In this document: positions 8,386-14,697 of the stretch, one piece after another
Layout of the letters: each line of letters starts with the position of its first letter
Position numbering within the stretch: position 1 is the stretch's first letter
NCBI GenBank assembly: GCA_964541755.1
Contig: CAZIRF010000001.1
Location: forward strand, 124,001-188,000
DNA from: CAZIRF01 sp964541755
Lineage (GTDB): Bacteria; Spirochaetota; Spirochaetia; Treponematales; Breznakiellaceae
Length of the DNA stretch: 64,000 nt
Direction: 5' to 3'
Notes under the pieces: model-generated
Databases searched by the model: none
What the model was told of the DNA's origin: nothing
The model's input: the letters and a program-made list of their open reading frames with translations, nothing else
Made by a program: the position numbers and the translations under genes

Positions 8386-9078
8386 ATGAAACTGATGAAG
8401 AGTGCTCTCGTCGCCATCGCCGGACTTTCGCTTGTCGCAATGTCCTGCCAGTCCGCACCGGCCGAAAAAAAGTCTGATACAAAAGCCGCGAAACCCGTTG
8501 CCGAAAAGCCCGTTGGAAATACTGCCGACGTAAGCAAAGGCACCCCGACTGTAGATGGCGAGATGGATGATCTCTATGCTTCCGCTACCGTCCTCAAGAC
8601 CGAAGCCAAGACCATGGGCGATACCGATGTCTATGCCGAAGGCCGCCTCCTCTGGGATGAAAGTTTCCTTTACGTATTCATCGACGTTAAAGATCCCGTT
8701 CTCTCCGACAAGAGCCCCAACGTTTGGGAGCAGGACTCCGTCGAGATCGTTATCGACCAGAACAACGGCAAGACCGGTGCCTACCAGGCCGACGATGGCC
8801 AGTATCGCGTTGGTTTCAAGGGCGTAAAATCGTACGGTGGTAATGCAGTATCAAAGTCCTTCCAGGCAGTTGCCAAGACCACCGACACCGGCTACGTCGT
8901 TGAAGCGGCCATCCCCTTGAACAAGGTTCCCGGCGCTGCCGGCAACCTGATGGGCTTCGACTTCCAGGTCAACGAAGATCCCGGAAAGGGCACCCGCACC
9001 GCCATCCGCTGCTGGAACGATACCACCAACACCAACTACCAGAGCACCAAGAACTTCGGGACCATCACCCTCAAGTAA
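8386..9078 (+). CDS. CBM9/DOMON-type carbohydrate-binding lipoprotein
   Basis: 230 residues from ATG 8386, with AGGAGG at 8373-8378 and spacing 7. An ATG 6 bases earlier is too close to the ribosome site. The signal peptide ends in AMSC (lipobox). An Ala/Lys/Glu linker follows, then a single domain (about 48-230) with the CBM9-like pattern: GTPTVDGEMDDLYASA at its start, RLLWDESFLYVFIDVKDPVLSD, WEQDSVEIVIDQNN, DDGQYRVGF, GYVVEAAIPLNKV and MGFDFQVNED. In this family the strands bind cellulose, xylan or free sugars, often as part of xylanases; here the module stands alone on a lipid anchor. It has its own strong promoter and a terminator just after it, so it is probably a well-expressed single gene. 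Ligand unknown. Confidence 0.85.
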   Translation: MKLMKSALVAIAGLSLVAMSCQSAPAEKKSDTKAAKPVAEKPVGNTADVSKGTPTVDGEMDDLYASATVLKTEAKTMGDTDVYAEGRLLWDESFLYVFIDVKDPVLSDKSPNVWEQDSVEIVIDQNNGKTGAYQADDGQYRVGFKGVKSYGGNAVSKSFQAVAKTTDTGYVVEAAIPLNKVPGAAGNLMGFDFQVNEDPGKGTRTAIRCWNDTTNTNYQSTKNFGTITLK

Positions 9079-9130
9079 GGGAAGGCTCGTCCGCGGCAGC
9101 TAATACCTGCGGTTTTGGCTGCACAAAAAA

Positions 9131-9157
9131 CCTGCTCCAATGGAGCAGGTTTTTTTG
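9131..9157 (+). terminator. Intrinsic terminator after CBM9-type lipoprotein gene
   Basis: Stem CCTGCTCC/GGAGCAGG with loop AAT at 9131-9149, then TTTTTTTT. A preceding A-run makes it potentially bidirectional, but the minus-strand GH10 gene ends 240 bases further on. Confidence 0.85.
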
Positions 9158-9160
9158 TGT

Positions 9161-9345
9161 CCCCCCCCGGTAGTTTCGCGGGGGGAGGACGGGACCCGGC
9201 TGCAAGCCGGTGGACAGAAGGGCGGGGCTCGCAGAGACCCGCCCTGTTTGATGGTGGGCCGGAGGCCCTGCGGCCCGCGGCCCGGCCGTGGGGGCCGTCG
9301 CGTAAAACCCGGGTCCGAAGGGCCCGGGTGCCGCTACAGGGAAAA
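9161..9345 (+). repeat. G6/C6-type structured intergenic repeat, copy B
   Basis: GC-rich block in the 314-base gap between the CBM9-type gene and the end of the GH10 gene. It opens CCCCCCCCGG...CGGGGGGAGGACGGGA. It then carries hairpins GCGGGGCTC/GAGACCCGC, GGGCCGGAGGCCC and ACCCGGGTCCGAAGGGCCCGGGT, and the block GCGGCCCGGCCGTGGGGGCC. Order and spacing of these blocks match copy A on the other strand. Its 3' end is not clear: no CTGCCCCCC close is seen. Confidence 0.55.
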
Positions 9346-9392
9346 CGGATTCGCTGCCGTTTCACCCTGCCCTGCGGCCCCTCTTTTATGAA

Positions 9393-11144
9393 TCAATTCT
9401 CTGCCTTGTAGTTGGTTCCCGCTTCAATAACGGCATCAAAGGCCTTCTTGGTATTGTACCAAGCGTCAAAGAGCAGGGGATAACTTGTTATTTTATGGTG
9501 ACTCGTAAGCCAGGTTCCCGCATCGCTGATCCCCCAGATGGTCACTCCCTGAATACCATTGCGATCGGGAGTTTTACGAAGGTCGATGAACATCTTGAAG
9601 TAATCATGATAGAGATCGGCCAAACGCTGCTTGGCGGCCTCGGTCCTCATGACATTGTGGATATCGAGCTCGGTTATCTGGACATCGAGCCCGGTAGCGA
9701 GGAAGGCCTCTACTGCGGCCTTGAAGGCCGGAACACCGGGATAGTCGATCTTGACGTGCGACTGCATGCCGACGGCATCAATACGCGCCTGTGGATTGGC
9801 CTTGATGGCCTCAACGACCTTGAGGATACCCTTGGTCTTTGCGCTCTGGTATGAATTGTAATCATTGTACACAAGGCGTACATCCTTTGGCGCATACTTG
9901 TTCGCGAGGACGAAGGCGTTGACGATATAGCTGTCATTCTTGTAGATGGCATACCAGTCGCCATTGGAACGCAACCAATACATGTCATTGGCCCCATCAC
10001 TTACCGCCTCGTTGACGACGTCCCAGTGCTTGACGATGCGTTTGCCGTCGTTGTTCGCCTCTTCCCACGCCGTTACATGCTCGAGAACGGTCTTGATGTA
10101 CCACTCTTGGCGGGCGCTCATGGTCGCGGCATCGACAAGTTCGCCGTTGTTCTTGAAAGCACTGCGAAAGAACCACTTGGGGGTCTGCGAGTGCCAGACG
10201 AGGGTGTGACCACGAAGCTCAAGCCCGTTGTCGCGGCAGAGGGCAAGGGTTTGATCGACCACATCAAAGAAGAGCGATGCCGGGACATCGTAGGTCTTGC
10301 CGTCGCGGGCTTTGAAGCGGGCGATGTTGGCCGGTTCCTTGCCAAGGATGTAGTCGGGCTTCCACTCGTTGCCGATTGTTGTGCTGTTCCCGTGGCGCAC
10401 AAGGCCCTGCATGATGAGTGAATTCTTGAGTTCGGGGGCAATGGTCGACATCCCGAAATACTCAAACCAGGGCAGGAGGGCATCCTTAAGGGGCGGCGCC
10501 TCCAGCCAGGAAACAGCGCCCGGGGCGAGGGGGATGAGCTTCATGTCGAAGATGGTGTACACGGTTCCTCCAGGGGCCGAGATGCCGATGGCGAACTCTA
10601 CAGCACCGGAGAGGGTGGCAGTATTTGCATCGAGAGCCGTAAAGGGAATACTGATAGTGGCGGTCTTGCCTACTTCTCCGGCTTTTTCTGTATTGGAAAC
10701 GCCAATCGTTTTGTTATACGGCTCGGCATTGAGAATGGGCCCCAAGGTGTCATCATCCTTGGCAACATCGAGGGTGAATTTCTTCCAGACAAGGTCGCCG
10801 GCTTCTGCCTTGACCTTGCACTCGAAGCCCATGAACTGGCCCAGGCGCTTGTCGCCAAGATCGACGGTAAATACACCACCGGCATTCCAATTGGTATTGG
10901 TGATGGTCCATGCGGGTTTGTTGTTCAGGGTGGATTCGGTCCAACTGATGCTCTCTGCGCCGGTCCAGCCGACGGCCCCGCTAAGTGCGAAGGCGGGGGA
11001 GTCTTCCTCTTGGGCAAGGGAAGATACTGCTGGTGTATCTTTCCCATCAGCCGAATTGGCAGTGTCCGGCGAGCCGGCGCAGGCGGCGAGCAGGAGGGTA
11101 AAAACCCCTGCCGCCAACAGTGTACGCACACTATGTCGTTTCAT
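9393..11144 (-). CDS. GH10 endo-1,4-beta-xylanase lipoprotein (complete)
   Basis: 583 residues from ATG 11144; AGAGAGG lies 8 bases upstream. A 42-residue upstream extension is open but would bury the signal peptide. The signal ends in LAAC (lipobox). Residues about 50-200 form a strand-rich N-terminal domain of no family I recognise, also present in the neighbouring paralogue. The GH10 (beta/alpha)8 domain follows. The acid/base is E379 in WDVVNEAVSDG, and the nucleophile E492 in VQITELDIH. LRGHTLVWHSQTPKWFF and GVTIWGISDAGTWL are further family signatures. The enzyme cuts internal xylan bonds with retention and is probably surface-displayed. Two inverted repeats with TTGAA/TTCAA arms lie just upstream. 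The closely related gene 11425-12930 precedes it on the same strand, implying a local duplication. Confidence 0.93.
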   Translation of the reverse strand: MKRHSVRTLLAAGVFTLLLAACAGSPDTANSADGKDTPAVSSLAQEEDSPAFALSGAVGWTGAESISWTESTLNNKPAWTITNTNWNAGGVFTVDLGDKRLGQFMGFECKVKAEAGDLVWKKFTLDVAKDDDTLGPILNAEPYNKTIGVSNTEKAGEVGKTATISIPFTALDANTATLSGAVEFAIGISAPGGTVYTIFDMKLIPLAPGAVSWLEAPPLKDALLPWFEYFGMSTIAPELKNSLIMQGLVRHGNSTTIGNEWKPDYILGKEPANIARFKARDGKTYDVPASLFFDVVDQTLALCRDNGLELRGHTLVWHSQTPKWFFRSAFKNNGELVDAATMSARQEWYIKTVLEHVTAWEEANNDGKRIVKHWDVVNEAVSDGANDMYWLRSNGDWYAIYKNDSYIVNAFVLANKYAPKDVRLVYNDYNSYQSAKTKGILKVVEAIKANPQARIDAVGMQSHVKIDYPGVPAFKAAVEAFLATGLDVQITELDIHNVMRTEAAKQRLADLYHDYFKMFIDLRKTPDRNGIQGVTIWGISDAGTWLTSHHKITSYPLLFDAWYNTKKAFDAVIEAGTNYKAEN

Positions 11145-11181
11145 CGAAAAGCCTCTCTTGTTGAAGGGTATATAAGGCTGT

Positions 11182-11228
11182 TTCAAAATTGGTCCTTTTG
11201 AAGACAGTCTCTTGAACATACATTCAAG
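11182..11228. promoter_or_regulatory. Two inverted repeats upstream of GH10 gene (possible operators)
   Basis: TTCAAAA-N7-TTTTGAA (11182-11202) and CTTGAA-N6-TTCAAG (11211-11228), 38 and 67 bases 5' of the ATG at 11144. The arms resemble those at 8279-8300 before the CBM9-type gene. A dimeric regulator of the hemicellulase genes is a reasonable guess. Confidence 0.4.
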
Positions 11229-11323
11229 GATGCTCTCATAAAAATCGACGGGTTTTACAAGAGTCTCCATGTATCAGAATACCTCCACTAAAGACATCAT
11301 GCCATAGCGAAAATCACCTATGG

Positions 11324-11361
11324 AAACGGACAGGAACCCCTTTGGGAGTCCCTGCCCGTTT
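11324..11361 (-). terminator. Hairpin downstream of truncated GH10 gene
   Basis: AAACGG-a-CAGG ... CCTG-c-CCGTTT with an inner CCC/GGG, that is a 10-pair stem with one mismatch. It is the second of two hairpins between the paralogous GH10 genes. No T-run follows on either strand, so termination is uncertain. Confidence 0.4.
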
Positions 11362-11372
11362 GGATGAGATGA

Positions 11373-11411
11373 GCGCCTCTTTCAAAACTCACCGCGTTTT
11401 GAAAGAGGCGC
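11373..11411 (-). terminator. Long perfect hairpin just after truncated GH10 stop codon
   Basis: Arms GCGCCTCTTTCAAAA and TTTTGAAAGAGGCGC, 15 perfect pairs with a 9-base loop, starting 13 bases after the stop of the 11425-12930 gene. There is no following T-run, so it may stabilise the mRNA end or mark the deletion point rather than act as a classical terminator. Confidence 0.45.
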
Positions 11412-11424
11412 ATGATAGTGTTGT

Positions 11425-12930
11425 CTATTGAAGGGCCGCGAGAATGGCGTCAATGGCGGTCCGGTGTCTGTCTACTCCAGGCCAATCCATACTATGATGA
11501 CTCTGCATACCAAGGACGTCGATACGGGCATCGGGATTGTTCTGAATAGATTCTATGACACGGACAATACCTGTTGTTTTGTAATCTCTTTCGGCATTGT
11601 AGTCGTTGTAGGCTAAAAGGACCTCTGCGGGGGCATAGCGGTTCGCATAGACGAAGGCGTTCACAATGAACTCTTCATCCCCGTAGATGGCAAACCAGTC
11701 GGTATCGGTACTGCCATCTGAACCGCGCAACCAGACTGCGGAATCAGGATTATCACTTACTGCCTCGTTTACGACATCCCAGGTAGTGATGATGCGCTCG
11801 CCGGCGTTATTGGTGTTTTCCCACTCGGTAATATGTTCGAGGACGCTCTTGATATACCACTCGAGGCGGGCGTTCATGACCGTGCTGGAGACGAGGGCGG
11901 CACTGCCGGAAAAGCCCTCACGGAAGAACCAATCGGGGCTCTGGGAGTGCCACACAAGGACATGGCCCCTCATTTCCAGGCCATTCACGCGGCAGAGCTC
12001 AAGGCTCGCATCGACAGTTGTAAAGTTGAGGGAAGCAGGAACATCGTACTCGTTTCCATCGAGGGCGATGAAGGTCGTGGTGCTGGCGGGTTCCTTGCCA
12101 AGGATATAGTCGGGCTTGAACTCGTTTCCAATGGTAACACTGTCTGCATGTACCACAAGACCATCCATAATGGCAGGATCGGCGAGGTCATTCGCATTTA
12201 CCGCTATGCCAAAGTAGTCGAATTCCTCTACCGCCGCAAGCTTGAGCGAGGGGGCGTCGACCCAGAAGACCGCGCCAGCGGGACGCTCGACAAGGACAAG
12301 GTCGTAGATGGTATAGACGGTTGAAGTATCCCCGGAAATACCAATCGCAAGTTGGATGGTATCAGTAAGTGAAGAAACGGCATCATCGAGACCAAGGAAG
12401 GGAATGGAAAGCTCTAAAATTACGCCGTTACTGGCAGTACTACCCAAAGAATATGCGGCAATCAATATGTTTTTTGGCGAAATAGCCTGTATTGCGTCCA
12501 AGCCGGAGCCGCCATCCGCTTCAACAGAGAGATTTCTCCATTCAAGATGATCGCTATCTATACGAACTTTACAAGAGATTCCTGCATAATCACCCAAATG
12601 GGATGCTCCCAGAGCTATGGAAAACACTGGTGAAGCATTCCAGGTATTGTTAATTACCGACCAAGCAGGAAACCCATCAACGGAAGTGGCCGTAACGGTT
12701 GCGCTCGCAGAGCCCTCCCAACCAACTACCGAGCTTTGGATAAATGCAAGCCCTTCTGAAGGCTCTGCAGAGTCCCCGGTATCTCCAGTGTCGCCAGGGT
12801 CTTCGGTGCTTGTTCCGCCATCATCGGTACCTGTCGTGGAGGTACTTACATTGGGGCAGGCTAACAGAGTGCTTGCCAAAAGGAAAGCAATCAGGATGAG
12901 GGACAAGGGAGATGACAGGATTCTTTTCAT
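11425..12930 (-). CDS. GH10 xylanase paralogue truncated before the catalytic nucleophile
   Basis: 501 residues with a lipoprotein signal ending LLAC and a Thr/Asp/Gly/Glu linker (TGTDDGGTSTEDPGDTGDTG). The N-terminal strand-rich domain (about 60-210) is homologous to that of the 9393-11144 protein. The GH10 domain then runs through the acid/base E389 (WDVVNEAVSDN) and GMQSHHSMDWPGVDRH but stops at DAILAALQ. Compared with its neighbour about 98 residues are missing, including the beta7 strand with the nucleophile (ITELDIH in the paralogue) and the WGISD strand. No continuation is visible in other frames downstream; a long hairpin begins 13 bases after the stop. GH10 hydrolysis needs both glutamates, so this protein should not be an active xylanase. 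It may be a decayed copy, a binding-only protein or an assembly error. Confidence 0.85.
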   Translation of the reverse strand: MKRILSSPLSLILIAFLLASTLLACPNVSTSTTGTDDGGTSTEDPGDTGDTGDSAEPSEGLAFIQSSVVGWEGSASATVTATSVDGFPAWSVINNTWNASPVFSIALGASHLGDYAGISCKVRIDSDHLEWRNLSVEADGGSGLDAIQAISPKNILIAAYSLGSTASNGVILELSIPFLGLDDAVSSLTDTIQLAIGISGDTSTVYTIYDLVLVERPAGAVFWVDAPSLKLAAVEEFDYFGIAVNANDLADPAIMDGLVVHADSVTIGNEFKPDYILGKEPASTTTFIALDGNEYDVPASLNFTTVDASLELCRVNGLEMRGHVLVWHSQSPDWFFREGFSGSAALVSSTVMNARLEWYIKSVLEHITEWENTNNAGERIITTWDVVNEAVSDNPDSAVWLRGSDGSTDTDWFAIYGDEEFIVNAFVYANRYAPAEVLLAYNDYNAERDYKTTGIVRVIESIQNNPDARIDVLGMQSHHSMDWPGVDRHRTAIDAILAALQ

Positions 12931-12959
12931 GCAGGACCTCTCTTGTGGTGCAAATACGC

Positions 12960-12975
12960 TAGCGCATCTGCGCTA
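12960..12975. promoter_or_regulatory. Inverted repeat in leader of truncated GH10 gene
   Basis: TAGCGCA-TC-TGCGCTA, 7-base perfect arms, 29 bases upstream of the ATG at 12930. It could be a small operator or a leader hairpin; nothing else supports either role. Confidence 0.3.
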
Positions 12976-13132
12976 TGCGGTAAGCTTAACGCGCCAAAAT
13001 AAAGGGGCGTGTTGGGAGTATTACCTAGAGGTATTGGAGATTTGAGGGATCTTGTAAACAGGGAGCGTGCTTGCTATCATTACAAGCAGACATAACGACA
13101 CACGAAGTCACATCAGCTATAAGCGAGGAAAG

Positions 13133-14473
13133 ATGTCCAGACCCGATCGAAACACACACTTCTCGCAGACAGAACTCAAAAATGGCGGCGAGCGTTGGTA
13201 TATTCTGGACAACGCGGCGGCCTTCATGCCCGCCATGGCAAACCACACCTTTGCCCTGGTCTTTCGTATAGCGGCAAGCCTAACCGAACGAATTGACCTT
13301 TCATTACTCACACTGGCAATGGAACGCATAACGCCTCGCTTCCCCTACTATCACGTTGAGCTGCGAAAAGGCCTCTTTTGGTATTACTTCGATCCGCTCA
13401 ATCGTCCACTCAAACCGTTACCAGATTCACGTTCCCCCAACCTGCACCTCCACGTCCTCCACCGCCGTGAACCACTCTTTCGTGTTCGGGTTTACGGTAC
13501 GCGCATCGCAGTGGAATTCAGTCATGTACTCGCTGACGGCTCGGGAGCACTTCGCTACCTGCAATCACTCTTGCTTGCCTATGGAGAGCTTCGCGGCATA
13601 CGGGTAAAAGACCCGCAAGATATAATGCGCCCCCACGAAGCCCCAAATGAGGAAGAGTATGAAGACGCCTTCAATCGTCACTTTCGCAACAAGAATGCCT
13701 ACCCGGGCCGCGTTGAAAAGGCTTTCCATCGGCCATATAAAGCACTGATACGCGGGCAATACCGTATTACCAGCGGCGTTCTTTCTCTCGCACAAGTCAA
13801 AACCCGCTGTGAAGCCCTTGGCTGTACCATCAATGATTACCTCGTTGCCATCTACATGCTCTGCCTTCAGGAAACATACCAGGCCCTGTTACCAGCGGAA
13901 CGGGCTGCCGCACGACCCATCATAGCAATTCAGGTTCCCGTCAACTTGCGCGCCCTTTATCCCAGCAAGACAATGCGCAACTTTTCTCTCTATGTCCTGC
14001 CCGCCATCGATACCAGGTTGGGGGCATACTCCTTCGAGGAACTCGTCCGCCACATACGGTCATACATGCAGACAGAACTCACGGCAAAGGGGCTCTCCCG
14101 CCAGATCTCGCGCAACGTGGCTACCGGCCGCAGCTTGGGCGTCCGGGTCCTGCCCCTCTTTCTCAAAGACCTGGCGGCCCGCCTGGTATACAAACATATC
14201 GGCGAGGATACCTACAGCGGATTCCTCTCGAACCTGGGTCCCATCAAATTACCGGAAGAACTTGAATCCCTTGTCGATCACTTTTCGTTCATCCCAACTC
14301 CCAGCTATCGCTGCCCTACAAATCTCAATGTTACCAGTTACCGAGACAAGTTTGTCCTCTGCTTCGGCTCGGTCGCCAACGACAGCGATATTGAGCGCCG
14401 ATTCTTCCGCTTTCTGGTAACAGAGGGGCTCGACGTCCAGGTAGATTCAAACATGGGATTCGATCAAGGCTGA
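13133..14473 (+). CDS. HxxxDG acyltransferase (condensation/alcohol-acetyltransferase superfamily)
   Basis: 446 residues from ATG 13133, preceded by GCGAGGAAAG; the 22 extra upstream residues look non-coding. The active-site motif is H-V-L-A-D-G in VEFSHVLADGSGALRYLQSLL, as in the condensation-domain/WS-DGAT/PapA superfamily, where the His deprotonates the acceptor hydroxyl or amine. The C-terminal half (YSGFLSNLGPIKLP, FSFIPTPSYRCPTNLNVTSYRDKFVLCFG) matches the second lobe of such enzymes. There is no signal peptide or membrane helix, so it is cytosolic. It stands alone and diverges from the truncated GH10 gene. The acceptor could be a lipid, a glycan or an alcohol. Its place among hemicellulases might hint at acetyl transfer to sugars, but that is speculation. 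Confidence 0.75.
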   Translation: MSRPDRNTHFSQTELKNGGERWYILDNAAAFMPAMANHTFALVFRIAASLTERIDLSLLTLAMERITPRFPYYHVELRKGLFWYYFDPLNRPLKPLPDSRSPNLHLHVLHRREPLFRVRVYGTRIAVEFSHVLADGSGALRYLQSLLLAYGELRGIRVKDPQDIMRPHEAPNEEEYEDAFNRHFRNKNAYPGRVEKAFHRPYKALIRGQYRITSGVLSLAQVKTRCEALGCTINDYLVAIYMLCLQETYQALLPAERAAARPIIAIQVPVNLRALYPSKTMRNFSLYVLPAIDTRLGAYSFEELVRHIRSYMQTELTAKGLSRQISRNVATGRSLGVRVLPLFLKDLAARLVYKHIGEDTYSGFLSNLGPIKLPEELESLVDHFSFIPTPSYRCPTNLNVTSYRDKFVLCFGSVANDSDIERRFFRFLVTEGLDVQVDSNMGFDQG

Positions 14474-14697
14474 TAGCCATCCCTTGGCCTCGGTTTGGCG
14501 ACGGAAATCATGGAGACTCCACCGTCCCCGGGAAGGAGTATATGGCCGAAATATCTGTGAATACGCATTATTATTATACTTACACGCACTACATATCGCA
14601 CTTTTTGCAGGTATCATGTAGTTTGATTTCAATACTTCCTTACCATACAAGGGAGCCTTGAAACAAGCTCACTCACGTCACAAACCAGGAGTATACG

